This document shows positions 18,163 to 27,946 of a stretch of DNA of 64,000 nt, piece after piece. A model generated the notes under the pieces. It saw only the letters and a list, made by a program, of their open reading frames with translations. It made no database searches and was not told where the DNA came from. Origin of the DNA: Gammaproteobacteria bacterium (GTDB taxonomy: Bacteria; Pseudomonadota; Gammaproteobacteria; Xanthomonadales; Marinicellaceae); NCBI GenBank assembly GCA_024280395.1, contig JAJRQG010000123.1, positions 1-64,000 on the forward strand, read 5' to 3'. The translations under genes and the position numbers were made by a program. How positions within the stretch are numbered: the first letter of the stretch is position 1; every line of letters starts with the position of its first letter.

Positions 18163-19422
18163 ATGGATTTTGATGCTATATTACCTCTGACTACGGTTGT
18201 TGCTGTATTGATTGCTGTGGCATTTCTGATAAAAAAATATGCTATGTTGTCAACCAACATTACCGTTCTCTTTCTAGCAGGACCTTTGGTATCGGCATCA
18301 GCTCCAATCATGGTGTTTATTGGTTCTATTCTTTCAAGTAAAATGTCATCTGACCCTAGTTTGGTGACATTGCCTTTGGGATTAATGGTGGCAGGTACTG
18401 CCAGTGCAACCATACCAGCCGCGATGTTGGCAAAGAAAATTGGCCGCAGATATGCCAGTATTGTGGGATTCTTCAATGTGCATTTTGGAGCAATACTTGC
18501 AGGTTTCGCTGTCTTAAACCAATCCTTTGTACAGTTTTGCATTGCCTCTTTTATGATTGGATTAAGTACTGCTTTTGCTCAACAACTCAGATTTGCAGCG
18601 ATTGAAAGTGTCGAAGAAAAAGACATCAATAAAGCCCTGTCTATTTTAATGTTTGCGGGCATCTTTTCTGCCATGATTGGGCCTGAGGTAGCAATGCTTG
18701 GGAGTAATATATTTGCAGACAGCATTGGTTTTTCTGCTGCATTTTTTGGCTTGGCAATTATGTCCGTGCTTTCCATGATTGTTATGTTGTGGTTTGAGAA
18801 TCCAGTTGTGTCAGAAGTGGAAATAAATATTCCTGTAAGGCCTTTGTTGGAAATTATTAAACAACCTATTTTTATTATTGCCTTATTGGCAGCTGCACTG
18901 AGTTATGGTTTGATGAGTTACATTATGACTTCTACACCCTTGAGTATGAACCAAGTCCATTCGCACTCTTTGTCAGATACCAAATGGGTGATTCAATCGC
19001 ATATTGCTGCGATGTTTTTACCGTCATTGATAACCACCTGGTTGAGCAATAAAATTGGCATAAAAAACATGTTATTGATTGGGTCAGCTATGTTTGCCTT
19101 GGTCTTGGTGATTGCGACCCAAGGACACACTGTTCTCCACTACTGGTGGGCATTGGTTATTTTGGGTGTCGCATGGAATTTTCTGTTTTTCTCAGGCACT
19201 TCATTGTTGCATTTGAGTTATCATGAAGAAGAAAAACACAAAGTACAAGCCATCAATGACTTTAGTGTCTTTACTTTCCAAGGTGCATCATCACTGATGG
19301 CTGGTTGGGTATTGTTCAACTATGGGTGGGAGGGTGTACTGATTTCAGCCATACCCTTTGTTATTGTTATGTTTTTTATTAGTTTCTATTACCTCGTGCA
19401 TACAAAGAAGATAGAATTTTAA
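18163..19422 (+). CDS. MFS transporter
   Basis: This 419-aa protein has about twelve hydrophobic segments and an MFS-type cytoplasmic loop AKKIGRRYASIVG between helices 2 and 3. The length and layout match small drug/metabolite permeases of the UMF/YfcJ-like type (an inference). The start ATG (MDFDAILPLTT) is the first in frame. A decayed copy of its first 56 codons lies 1.2 kb upstream. Its 3' end overlaps the convergent nitrilase by 4 bp. The substrate cannot be read from the sequence. Confidence 0.88.
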   Translation: MDFDAILPLTTVVAVLIAVAFLIKKYAMLSTNITVLFLAGPLVSASAPIMVFIGSILSSKMSSDPSLVTLPLGLMVAGTASATIPAAMLAKKIGRRYASIVGFFNVHFGAILAGFAVLNQSFVQFCIASFMIGLSTAFAQQLRFAAIESVEEKDINKALSILMFAGIFSAMIGPEVAMLGSNIFADSIGFSAAFFGLAIMSVLSMIVMLWFENPVVSEVEINIPVRPLLEIIKQPIFIIALLAAALSYGLMSYIMTSTPLSMNQVHSHSLSDTKWVIQSHIAAMFLPSLITTWLSNKIGIKNMLLIGSAMFALVLVIATQGHTVLHYWWALVILGVAWNFLFFSGTSLLHLSYHEEEKHKVQAINDFSVFTFQGASSLMAGWVLFNYGWEGVLISAIPFVIVMFFISFYYLVHTKKIEF

Positions 19423-20378
19423 TCTTCATAATCTACCAATGACTGACGTTGTCTATTTACTGTTAACTTGGTAATGTCAGGACGAGAATAATGCCCAACT
19501 ACATCGAAATTTTGTCTTTCCTCTAACACGCGATTAAAGTCGATAGTGCCATAAAAAACCCCTTCTTTATCAACAATAGGTTCAACAATCCACTGTCCGT
19601 CAGGTCCAGCGATACAAGATCCTCCATTGGCCATGGCTTGTGGTGCATTTTCTAAAATTAAATCTAAATGAGGTGTGTCATTTGGAAAATCATCAATGCT
19701 CATTAAGCCAGAAACCGAAACCACAAAAGAGCGTGATTCCTTGGCAATAAATTTGGTAATGTCAATGGTGTTGTGTTCTGCTCCTGGCCACACAGCAATA
19801 TGCAGGTTTTCACCCAATCCATACAAAGCCGTACGACTCAAAGGCATCCAGTTTTCCCAACAATTCAATCCACCCACAGTAAACTGTTTTAATGGATGAA
19901 CTTGCAACCCATGACCATCACCAGGCGACCATGTTAATCTTTCTTCATAAGTGGGTTGTAACTTCCGATGCACAGATTTTATTTCACCCTCGGCATTGAT
20001 ATAAACCAAAGAGCAGTACAGGCTATGCCCACCACGGTTTTGCGCGCGTTCAATTATTCCCAAATAGATAGCTATACTGTATTGTTTGGCAAGTTGACAA
20101 ATACCATCCAAATCCCCAGTTTCAATTTGAATAGAATTCTTAATATAATGCGCATGGATTTCCTTCTGAATCGAAGAATTGAAATTGGCACCACCGGTAA
20201 AATCCAACCAAAAAGGATAACCCGGCAACAAACCTTCACCAAATACGATCAACTCGGCTCTGTTCTCTCCCGCCTCTTGAATACAGGACTTAATCTTGTC
20301 AATGGTTTTACTTTTATTCAACCAAACAGGAGAAATTTGTGCCATCGCTATTCGCAAACTGTCATCGGTATTTGTCAT
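19419..20378 (-). CDS. Nitrilase (carbon-nitrogen hydrolase)
   Basis: This is a 319-aa enzyme of the nitrilase branch, hydrolysing R-CN to acid and ammonia. The catalytic triad is visible: Glu in FGEGLLPGYPFW, Lys in VHRKLQPTYEER and Cys in GGLNCWENWMPL. The CWENWMPLSRTALY context is typical of true nitrilases rather than amidases. The start MTNTDDSLRIAMAQ fits the family. It is convergent with the MFS gene, with a 4-bp overlap, so the two are probably not co-regulated. Confidence 0.92.
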   Translation of the reverse strand: MTNTDDSLRIAMAQISPVWLNKSKTIDKIKSCIQEAGENRAELIVFGEGLLPGYPFWLDFTGGANFNSSIQKEIHAHYIKNSIQIETGDLDGICQLAKQYSIAIYLGIIERAQNRGGHSLYCSLVYINAEGEIKSVHRKLQPTYEERLTWSPGDGHGLQVHPLKQFTVGGLNCWENWMPLSRTALYGLGENLHIAVWPGAEHNTIDITKFIAKESRSFVVSVSGLMSIDDFPNDTPHLDLILENAPQAMANGGSCIAGPDGQWIVEPIVDKEGVFYGTIDFNRVLEERQNFDVVGHYSRPDITKLTVNRQRQSLVDYED

Positions 20379-20558
20379 ACTATTCCTACTAGATATTAAA
20401 ACTTAAATAATTATAAACCAGAACAACCCAAAAGAACTTTGTAATTGAACCAAAACCCCTATAAAATGTCCAACTCTTTACTAAATAGCAATATTTGGTA
20501 ATTTACAAATGAAGACTTTCCTTTTTTAAGGGTTATGTCTTCTGTGCTAGCGCACAGA

Positions 20559-20908
20559 GGGGGCGTCATTGGTTTCGACGTGGGTCGCGAAGTTTGTAGG
20601 TGCATGTCGAGGAGGAAACTACCCTCGTTAAAAATGTTTCAAATGTTATAGTTGCAAACGACGATAACTACGCTTTAGCTGCTTAAGCTAACCCTTACCT
20701 AACTCAGCTTACGGTATTAGGATAAGGGTCACTTAGTAAGATCGCTTCGATCGGTGTTTGGACGATTTGAAGTTAAACTTATCTAAACTGGCAAAACTTG
20801 ATCCTGAATGTCGGAGCTTGTAGCGCGAGATTAAATGACATAGCTAAGCATGTAGATCCTCAGATAGAGGGCTGGCGGACGCGGGTTCGACTCCCGCCGC
20901 CTCCACCA
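20559..20908 (+). ncRNA. ssrA: Transfer-messenger RNA (tmRNA)
   Basis: The molecule begins GGGGGCG and ends CGCCTCC-A-CCA, which pair as the tRNA-like acceptor; GGTTTCGAC and GGTTCGACTCCCGCC are the D- and T-arm hallmarks. The tag frame begins at GCA 20654 and reads ANDDNYALAA then TAA (20684-20686), a close variant of the gammaproteobacterial ANDENYALAA. It rescues stalled ribosomes with SmpB. The 350-nt length is typical of the one-piece form. Confidence 0.98.
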
Positions 20909-20916
20909 ATTAAACA

Positions 20917-20940
20917 AGCAGCCAACTGGCTGCTTTTTTT
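20917..20940 (+). terminator. Rho-independent terminator of tmRNA
   Basis: The stem AGCAGCCA/TGGCTGCT (8 bp, 2-nt loop) is followed by a run of T, starting 8 nt after the tmRNA CCA. Confidence 0.9.
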
Positions 20941-20968
20941 ATGATTAATTAAATACATCCAATTAATT

Positions 20969-20999
20969 CGTAGGCACAAAGCACTGCCTTGTTCCTACG
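20969..20999. repeat. Inverted repeat downstream of tmRNA
   Basis: CGTAGG-x-ACAA pairs with TTGT-x-CCTACG around a 9-nt loop. It lies between the tmRNA and the convergent Sel1 gene and could be a dispersed palindromic unit or part of a transcript 3' end. No T-run follows on either strand. Confidence 0.4.
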
Positions 21000-21058
21000 T
21001 ATATTCTAAAATAAAAATGATTGTTTTGTCGGTTTAATGAAAATGACTCAAGTCAGAA

Positions 21059-22777
21059 CTATTTAGTACACTCAATAAACCTACCAGAGAGGTGTCCTAT
21101 TCCTTCGTTGTAGCCAAATTTTCCAGTGGATGTGTAGTATCCGTATAGCCTGCAATTTTTTTCTCTTATGCTGTCAGCATTTCTTTGGCGGTGGAAGTCT
21201 TTCCAGCTGCCTGTTTTTTTGTAGGGAGCAGTGGCATTTAGCGTGTTATAAGAATTTAATGCCAATGCGTGTTCTTGTTGAATGGCTTTTTTGTACCAGA
21301 TATTGGCATCGAATTTTGACTTTTTGAAAAATTCACCATGATGATACATATAACCTATCTTATATTGGGCGTTGGCATCGCCTTGCTCTGCAGCTTTTTG
21401 GTACCATTTTGAGGCTTTGTAGAAATCTTTCTCAACTTTGATGCCTTTATAATACATACTGCCCAAATGTAATTGGGAATTGAGATGCCCCATTGATGCT
21501 GATTTTACAAACAAAGACACGGCTGAATTGATTTGTCCATTGTTTTCAAGCGTAAATCCTTGTTGGTATATTTTCTGTTCTTCATCGGCCAGCAATTGGT
21601 ATCTGTTTTGTGCTTGTTGGTGGCCTTGTTGTGCTGCTTTTAAGTACCAAGATTTAGCCAACCATCTTGCTTTATTTCCCATGCCCAATCCTTTTTCATA
21701 AAAATACCCCACTTTAAACTGTGCCAGAGAATTTTCGCTATTTGTGGCTTGTTTATAGAGTGTCAGTGCTTGAGAATAACTTTGTTTAACACCTGTTCCT
21801 GTTTCATACATATCAGCCAAAGTCATCATGGCATAGACATTGCCTTGTTTGGCTGATTTTGTGTACCATGTAATTGCTTGTGGTAGTGACTGTAGAACGC
21901 CTTGCCCGATTTGATAGTAACGACCCAAGCTATACTGGGCATTGGTATGACCATTTTCAGCGGCTTTTTGAAACCATTGTGCGGCTTTTTGATAGTCTTT
22001 TTTGGATTCATTAAGTTTGGCGAAATATATTTGTGCATCGCCATTGTCTTTGTCAGCGGCCAATTGGAATAGGAAGTCCATTTTGCTCAAGTCTTTTTCC
22101 TTAACTGCAAGCACGGCTTGATCATAAAGTTGTTGTCCATTTAACTGGTCATACTCTTGAAGGGCGGCTGTGGTTTTCCAAAAAGCATCTGATTTTTTAT
22201 CAGGTCGTGCGACCAAACCATTTTCATAGATATGTTTTAATCTAACACGGGAAAAATTGTCTTGCTCTTTTGCCAAATTGTACCAATAAACAGCCTTCTC
22301 ATAAGACTGAGTCGTAATTCTGCCATTTTCGTAGGCTTCGCCCAGAGAACTTTGTGCTTTGATGTATCCATTACTTCCCGCTACTTCTAACCAGTAAATG
22401 GCTTTTGTGCCACTCTTTATGCTGTCTTCTCCGTAGATATATTTTATACCCAAATCGTACTGGGCATAGACTAGACCTTGTTGTGCTGCTTTTAACATCC
22501 ATTTTATTGCTGTTGTTTCAGAACGGCGTTTAAATTTATTTTCCCCGTATAAAACCCCTAAATTATAATCACCTAAAATATTTTGATTTCTGGAAGCTTT
22601 TAGAAAATATTTTTCGGCTTTGTCATATTGCAATTTATTGACGGCTTTAATGCCTTTTTTTATGTTGCTGTTTTTTGTCAATAAATTTACTTGTTGGCTT
22701 GTTAGGTTATTTATCGGTGCTTCTGCAGATACCGTAGTTAACATAAGTATCATGAATGTTATTGGAATATGCTTCAT
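21059..22777 (-). CDS. Secreted Sel1-repeat protein
   Basis: After a signal peptide (ITFMILMLTTVSAEA), the 572-aa protein is almost wholly Sel1-like repeats of ~36 residues (for example AAENGHTNAQYSLGRYY, AAQQGHQQAQNRY, AAEQGDANAQYKIGYMY), roughly a dozen copies. Such solenoids act as protein-interaction scaffolds in the envelope. The C-terminal ~60 residues (KDFHRQRNADSIREKNCRLYG) are a separate small Cys-containing segment. The start overlaps the upstream FMN-reductase stop (ATGA), so the two are co-transcribed. The partner is unknown. Confidence 0.88.
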   Translation of the reverse strand: MKHIPITFMILMLTTVSAEAPINNLTSQQVNLLTKNSNIKKGIKAVNKLQYDKAEKYFLKASRNQNILGDYNLGVLYGENKFKRRSETTAIKWMLKAAQQGLVYAQYDLGIKYIYGEDSIKSGTKAIYWLEVAGSNGYIKAQSSLGEAYENGRITTQSYEKAVYWYNLAKEQDNFSRVRLKHIYENGLVARPDKKSDAFWKTTAALQEYDQLNGQQLYDQAVLAVKEKDLSKMDFLFQLAADKDNGDAQIYFAKLNESKKDYQKAAQWFQKAAENGHTNAQYSLGRYYQIGQGVLQSLPQAITWYTKSAKQGNVYAMMTLADMYETGTGVKQSYSQALTLYKQATNSENSLAQFKVGYFYEKGLGMGNKARWLAKSWYLKAAQQGHQQAQNRYQLLADEEQKIYQQGFTLENNGQINSAVSLFVKSASMGHLNSQLHLGSMYYKGIKVEKDFYKASKWYQKAAEQGDANAQYKIGYMYHHGEFFKKSKFDANIWYKKAIQQEHALALNSYNTLNATAPYKKTGSWKDFHRQRNADSIREKNCRLYGYYTSTGKFGYNEGIGHLSGRFIECTK

Positions 22778-23277
22778 TGTGTAAAAGTGTTTTTGATTAA
22801 CATTTGAGATTCTGTATTAAAGCCATCGTCGCTGTAATTTTGATAAAAACTGGGTAAGCTTGCTGTAGCAATAATTTCCGCACCAAAATAAGGCAACATT
22901 TTTTGTGCGGCGGCTAAGGCTGAGGCACCACCACCTTTTCCAGGAGAAGTGCTGAACAAAGTTATTTTTTTATTGTCCATAAATTTGTGATTGTGTCTTG
23001 ATAACCAATCCATTATATTTTTGAAAAAAGCAGACATATTGCCATTATGTTCGCAAACTGAGATGATGAAATAATCGGCTGTTGCTAATTTGGCATCAAG
23101 TTTTTTTACGGCCTCAGGGATACCTTTATCCTCCTCAATGTCCATACTATACATGGGAATATTGTAATTTGTTAAGTGAATAATTTCTACTGAGTCTATT
23201 TGTGAAGCGGCATAGTAAATAAGTTTTTGATTAATGGACTTTGAGCTGTTTGAACCAGCAAATGCAATTGTTTTCAT
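22774..23277 (-). CDS. NADPH-dependent FMN reductase family protein
   Basis: This is a flavodoxin-like protein of 167 aa. The FMN phosphate loop is GSNSSKSINQKL at the N terminus; the CEHNGNMSAFFKNIMDWLSR and FSTSPGKGGGASAL segments are typical of the NAD(P)H:FMN/quinone reductase (ArsH/SsuE-like) family. It is the first gene of a two-gene unit with the Sel1 protein. The physiological acceptor is unknown. Confidence 0.88.
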   Translation of the reverse strand: MKTIAFAGSNSSKSINQKLIYYAASQIDSVEIIHLTNYNIPMYSMDIEEDKGIPEAVKKLDAKLATADYFIISVCEHNGNMSAFFKNIMDWLSRHNHKFMDNKKITLFSTSPGKGGGASALAAAQKMLPYFGAEIIATASLPSFYQNYSDDGFNTESQMLIKNTFTQ

Positions 23278-23466
23278 CTTAATACCGTATGGGTTGATTG
23301 AGTATATTGTAGCATTATTTTTGGTTTTGAAAAGTGAAAGTGTTTGCAGACTTATCTGCGACTTGTTAGAAGGTTGAAAATCCTGTTCAAAGTAAGGTTT
23401 CTTTTATTGCTATCTGAGATAAATGATTCGGATATTATGTTCCTGTGTGCAAATATATTTTTCATC

Positions 23467-23494
23467 AAAAAAGCCGTTCCAGTGAACGGCTTTT
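23467..23494 (-). terminator. Rho-independent terminator of rne
   Basis: The hairpin AAAAGCCGTTC/GAACGGCTTTT (11 bp, 4-nt loop) lies 26 bp after the rne stop. On the minus strand it continues into a T-run. Confidence 0.85.
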
Positions 23495-23519
23495 GGGTTG
23501 ATTTGAGATTTAAGAAATA

Positions 23520-26414
23520 TTAAATATCAAAGTCGATGCCGCTTGTAGGATCTGGCATTTTCTTTTTAGGCTTTGGTGGCATTTTCGGTTTGGTTTCGGC
23601 CAAATTAGCTACCTTTGGTTTTTCTACTTTAGGTTTCTCAACTTTAGGCTTCTCTATTTTCTTTTGAACATCTTTTGTTTTTTTAAGTTTTACTTTTTCA
23701 ATTTTAGGTTTGATTTCAGAAGTTGCCTTCTTAGCAGGTTGTTTCTTGACTTTTACCTGTGTAGGTTTGGATTCAACTTGTAGCTGTTCTTTCTTAACTG
23801 GTTTTTTGTTTTCAGTTTTGACTTCAGGCTTTGGGGTATCTTTTTTTACAGGTTTTGCTTTGAGCTTCTCATTCGCCAGGGCTTCTTTAGCTTCGGATTT
23901 AGGTTTTTCATCCTTTTTAGTTCTTGCTTCAGATTTTGGCTTTGTTGCGTTTTTTGAAGCGGCTTGTTTATTTTTATCTTTATTTTCAGATTTTTTTTCA
24001 ACCTTGGCTACAGGTTTCTCTTGCTTTCCTGTCTCATTTACAGCAATTGGTTTTGGTTTGTCAGTTTTCTGATCTGCTTTATCTACAGTTTTTTCTGTAT
24101 TTGCTTTGTCGTCAACTTTTTTTGGCGCTTTGTCCTTTACTACTTTGGTCTCGACATTTACTGTGGTTTCTATTGTTGGCTTAGACTCCTGCTCTTTTTT
24201 ATCCTGCTTAGTGGGTGTTGGTACATCTGGTTTTTCACTTTTAGCTGTGGATTTAACCTCTTTGCCTGTATTGCCCTCAACTGTTTTTTTGCTTGTATCG
24301 TTGCCTTCATTTTTTGCTTTGTTGGCTGCATAAGATGCCACGCTGCCTAACGGACGCTGCAATATTTGTTCATTGGCCTTGGTATCTTCAGTTACAACAT
24401 CATTGTTTTTCTGTTGCTTCGGCAAATTGTTCTTATTAGGCGCCTGCTTGTTATTTTGAGCTTGCTGTGCTTTGTTTGCCTGATTAGGTTGTTGTTTATT
24501 GTGCTGTGGCTTCGTAGGCTGTTGTTGATTATTTTGCTTATTCTTATTTTGGTTATTTTTATTGTTATTGTGTTGTGTTTTTTTGTTTTGTTGCTTGGTG
24601 CCACCTTGTTTGTTTTTATTTTGATTGTTGTGCTGTGGTTTCTTGTGCTGCGGTTTTTTATGGGTATTTTTTTGATTATTATGTTGCGGTTTTTTCTTCG
24701 CAGGTGTGTTCTTTTTGTTCCTCTTTTTGCTTGGTTGACTATTGGAAGTAAACAAATTTTTCAACCAATCAACTACTCCACCTTGTTGTTTTCTAACGGG
24801 AGCTTGTGATTCAGGAACTATCACATCAACTGCCGCAACTTGTCTTTGTTGATGATCGCCTTTTGTTGCTTTTGTTTCTGCTTCTTCTTCATTGTCAGGT
24901 TTTTTGAGCACGATATTGTTACTGTCAACACTGTTGGCTTCAGACTTTTTCAATCGTTCTATATCAAACTGTGGTGTTTGATAAAACTCATTGGCAACGA
25001 CCAACATTGGTACATGGTGTCTTGATTCTAGATCTGCCATTTCTTGGCGTTTTTCATTGGTGATAAAATTGGCCACTTTGGTTGGCACTTGAGCTATAAT
25101 CTTTCCTGTACCTGGTTTCTGTGCTTCTTCTTCCATGATGCGTAAAATTGAAACCGATAGTGATTCAATATTGCGGATAAATCCGTGCCCTGAACATCTA
25201 GGACAGGCGAATTGACTGGTTTCGTTAATTGATGAACGAAGTCTTTGGCGTGACATTTCTAACAAACCAAATCGTGAGATTTTACTGGTTTGAATTCTTG
25301 CTCTGTCATTGCTTAATGCGTCATCCAGTTGTAGTTCAACTGATCTTTGGTTTTTGTGGTTGCGCATATCGATGAAATCGATAACAACCAATCCGCCCAA
25401 ATCGCGTATGCGCAATTGTCTTGCGATTTCATCGGCTGCTTCAAGGTTGGTGTTTAATGCTGTTTCTTCAATATCAGATCCTTTGGTTGCCCTTGCTGAG
25501 TTGATGTCAATAGCAATCATGGCTTCTGTTTGGTCGATTACTATAGATCCACCAGATGGCAATCGCACTTCTCTTGAGAATGCGGATTGTATTTGTCCTT
25601 CAATTTGATAGCGAGAAAACAAGGGTGTTGAATCATTGTAGTAAGATAACTTTTTAAGGTTATGCGGCATGACTTGTTGCATGAAATCGCGAGTTTTTTC
25701 ATATAACTCCTTATTGTCAATTAAAATTTCACCAATATCAGGGCGTAAATAATCTCTTATTGCTCTTGTGGAGATATCACTTTCTTTGTATAGAAAACAA
25801 GGGGCTTTCCGATTTGCTGCGGCGGCATTAACAGCCGTCCAAACTTGATCTAGATAGTTCAAATCCCACTCAAGTTCTTCAGCAGTTCTGCCGATTCCTG
25901 CGGTTCTGACGATGACACCAGAGTTCTTAGGGTGCTTTACGTTTTTAAGAACGGCTTTAAGATCTTGACGGGCTTTGCCTTCAATTCTGCGTGAAATTCC
26001 ACCACCTTTGGGATTTTCTGGCATGTAAACTAAGTATCGTCCAGCAAGGCTAATATAGGTACTGATAGCAGCTCCTTTATTGCCACGCTCTTCCTTGTTG
26101 ACTTGGATGATGACTTCTGTTCCTTCTTTTACAGCGACAGCTATCGGAGGCCTTTCTTTCATCTTGTTGGCGGCAGCTGTGTAGTAGTTTCTGCTGATTT
26201 CTTTGTAGGGTAAAAACCCATGGCGATTTGAGCCGTAATCAACAAATGCTGCTTCTAAACTGGGTTCTACACGGGTAATTTTGCCTTTGTAAATATTCCC
26301 TTTTTTGCGTTCTTGTCCTGGGATGTCGATATCAAGGTTGTATAGTTTTTGACCATCGGCGAGTGCAACACGTATTTCTTCTGAGTGAGTTGCATTGATT
26401 AACATTCTTTTCAT
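23520..26414 (-). CDS. rne: Ribonuclease E
   Basis: RNase E is the essential endonuclease and degradosome scaffold. The catalytic half contains the S1 domain (GNIYKGKITRVEPSLEAAFVD), the DNase-I-like site with Asp in IAIDINSARA (~303) and VVIDFIDM (~346), and the Zn-link CPRCSGHG (~403). All are at positions close to E. coli. The remaining ~440 residues are disordered: first a Q/N/K/H-rich block with repeated PQHNN-type units, then Lys/Glu/Pro repeats (KVEKPKVEKPKV). The tail contains arginine-poor but very lysine-rich RNA-binding-like sequence. A 563-bp leader separates it from divergent rluC, consistent with the known 5'-UTR autoregulation of rne. Confidence 0.97.
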   Translation of the reverse strand: MKRMLINATHSEEIRVALADGQKLYNLDIDIPGQERKKGNIYKGKITRVEPSLEAAFVDYGSNRHGFLPYKEISRNYYTAAANKMKERPPIAVAVKEGTEVIIQVNKEERGNKGAAISTYISLAGRYLVYMPENPKGGGISRRIEGKARQDLKAVLKNVKHPKNSGVIVRTAGIGRTAEELEWDLNYLDQVWTAVNAAAANRKAPCFLYKESDISTRAIRDYLRPDIGEILIDNKELYEKTRDFMQQVMPHNLKKLSYYNDSTPLFSRYQIEGQIQSAFSREVRLPSGGSIVIDQTEAMIAIDINSARATKGSDIEETALNTNLEAADEIARQLRIRDLGGLVVIDFIDMRNHKNQRSVELQLDDALSNDRARIQTSKISRFGLLEMSRQRLRSSINETSQFACPRCSGHGFIRNIESLSVSILRIMEEEAQKPGTGKIIAQVPTKVANFITNEKRQEMADLESRHHVPMLVVANEFYQTPQFDIERLKKSEANSVDSNNIVLKKPDNEEEAETKATKGDHQQRQVAAVDVIVPESQAPVRKQQGGVVDWLKNLFTSNSQPSKKRNKKNTPAKKKPQHNNQKNTHKKPQHKKPQHNNQNKNKQGGTKQQNKKTQHNNNKNNQNKNKQNNQQQPTKPQHNKQQPNQANKAQQAQNNKQAPNKNNLPKQQKNNDVVTEDTKANEQILQRPLGSVASYAANKAKNEGNDTSKKTVEGNTGKEVKSTAKSEKPDVPTPTKQDKKEQESKPTIETTVNVETKVVKDKAPKKVDDKANTEKTVDKADQKTDKPKPIAVNETGKQEKPVAKVEKKSENKDKNKQAASKNATKPKSEARTKKDEKPKSEAKEALANEKLKAKPVKKDTPKPEVKTENKKPVKKEQLQVESKPTQVKVKKQPAKKATSEIKPKIEKVKLKKTKDVQKKIEKPKVEKPKVEKPKVANLAETKPKMPPKPKKKMPDPTSGIDFDI

Positions 26415-26977
26415 TGTATTGTAAGTTCCTGTTTTTAATGCAAAAATTACAATAATATAGAATTGTACCTTTCAATGTACAAGTTGATAATTGGTTGCGC
26501 ATGGCATTGGAATACATATTCCAAGTTTATCGTAAGGGTGTTTTGTTATAAACCCTTGTCTTAGCCATTTATTTTTTAAGCGCTTAAAATTGTTAGCACT
26601 ATTTTCCAATATTAAAAGCAATTCCATTGCCTTTTTTTAAAATTATATTATTGTTTTTTGCATTTATTTATTAAAATGCTGATGTAGTTTTTGTCTTGAT
26701 CATTAAGTCGGATTGCTTAGCTCATTTTGCACCGTCTAATAATTTAGACTCAACCTGTGTCTTTGGGTTGGTGGCTTCCTGCCTTGCTAATCTTTCTAAC
26801 TAAATAAGAGTTTTGTCTTTCTCAAAATCAAGTGATTTATTACATCAAAAGTTTTAGGATTTATTCTTTTAAACCCTTTGTAAATTTGTTTTTGTATTTT
26901 ACTATTTAATTCTGTCTAAATAGAACGCGGAATGATAACATTTCTCGTTTAGTTAATATAGGGTAATTGTTGCTTTT
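26415..26977 (-). promoter_or_regulatory. rne/rluC divergent intergenic region, probable long rne 5' leader
   Basis: This 563-bp gap contains no credible ORF. It must carry both promoters. A perfect hairpin GTCTAA/TTAGAC lies at 26734-26749, and AT-rich tracts flank it. In E. coli, rne has a long structured leader cut by RNase E itself; the same role here is an inference from position and length. Confidence 0.5.
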
Positions 26978-27946
26978 ATGCAAAATAACCAAGAACAAAA
27001 TACCGAAGAAAATTTTAAAAACAAACAAGCAAAAAATATCTTTGTCGTCAAATCAGACAGTGATGGACAAAGGATAGATAATTTTTTGTTGAAAACCTTA
27101 AAAGAAGCAAGCAAATCAAATATTTATAAGCTTTTACGGAAAGGCCAAATACGAGTTAATGGCAAACGGACTAAGCCCATTTATCGCGTGTTAACCGATG
27201 ATGTTGTGCGTATTCCGCCATTTTTAATTCCTGATGAAAAAGGTGAATTGTTTATTAGTGACAACCTTCTGAATCAGGTTCGAGAGGCAATTATTTTCGA
27301 GAATAAGAATTTTGTTGTTATCAATAAACCCAGTGGTTTGGCAGTTCATTCAGGTACAGGTGTGCGTGTGGGTTTGATTGAAATAGCCAAAAAACACTTT
27401 GCAGATATTGATATTCAACTGGCCCACCGCCTTGACCGTGATACATCGGGTTGTGTGGTGCTAACTAAAAATCGCGATGCTTTGAATGATTTTAACACTC
27501 AATCCAAAGGAGATACCTTGATAAAAAAATATTCTGCATTGGTACAAGGTGTGATTAAAAATGATTTTATTGTTGAATTGTCCTTGGATACTTCTGCACG
27601 GCAAAATGGTGAGCGAACAGTTGAAGTCAGTGAGACAGGAAAATGGGCGAAGACAAAGTTTACTGTATCAGAATTTTATCAAGGAAAAGTTCCTGCTACA
27701 TTGTTACAATGCCAATTATTTTCAGGACGTACCCATCAAATACGTGTTCATGCCAGTGCAAGTGATTGCCCATTGGCTGGTGATCAGCGCTATGGAAACG
27801 GCAAGTTTAACAAAAAGATGCGTGATTTGGGTTTGAAACGATTGTTTCTTCATGCCGCCAGTATTCAATTCAAGGATGGAGATGAGTCAATTATTGTTAA
27901 TGCGGAATTACCGAATAAACTACAACAAGTTTTAGAGAAGTTATAA
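26978..27946 (+). CDS. rluC: 23S rRNA pseudouridine synthase RluC
   Basis: The 322-aa protein combines an N-terminal S4 RNA-binding domain (QRIDNFLLKTLKEAS, RKGQIRVNGKRTK) with the RluA-family catalytic domain. The catalytic Asp is in AHRLDRDTSG, and SGRTHQIRVH is intact. RluC modifies 23S U955/2504/2580 in E. coli. The gene is divergent from rne, as in enterobacteria. The start ATG 26978 gives a short disordered N-terminus. The next ORF begins directly after the stop. Confidence 0.95.
   Translation: MQNNQEQNTEENFKNKQAKNIFVVKSDSDGQRIDNFLLKTLKEASKSNIYKLLRKGQIRVNGKRTKPIYRVLTDDVVRIPPFLIPDEKGELFISDNLLNQVREAIIFENKNFVVINKPSGLAVHSGTGVRVGLIEIAKKHFADIDIQLAHRLDRDTSGCVVLTKNRDALNDFNTQSKGDTLIKKYSALVQGVIKNDFIVELSLDTSARQNGERTVEVSETGKWAKTKFTVSEFYQGKVPATLLQCQLFSGRTHQIRVHASASDCPLAGDQRYGNGKFNKKMRDLGLKRLFLHAASIQFKDGDESIIVNAELPNKLQQVLEKL

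Noticed and set aside
23710-24809. Several plus-strand ORFs opposite the rne tail
   Set aside because: Low-complexity Lys/Asn/Gln codons read backwards give Phe/Leu/Cys-rich shadows; none has a start signal or a plausible protein.
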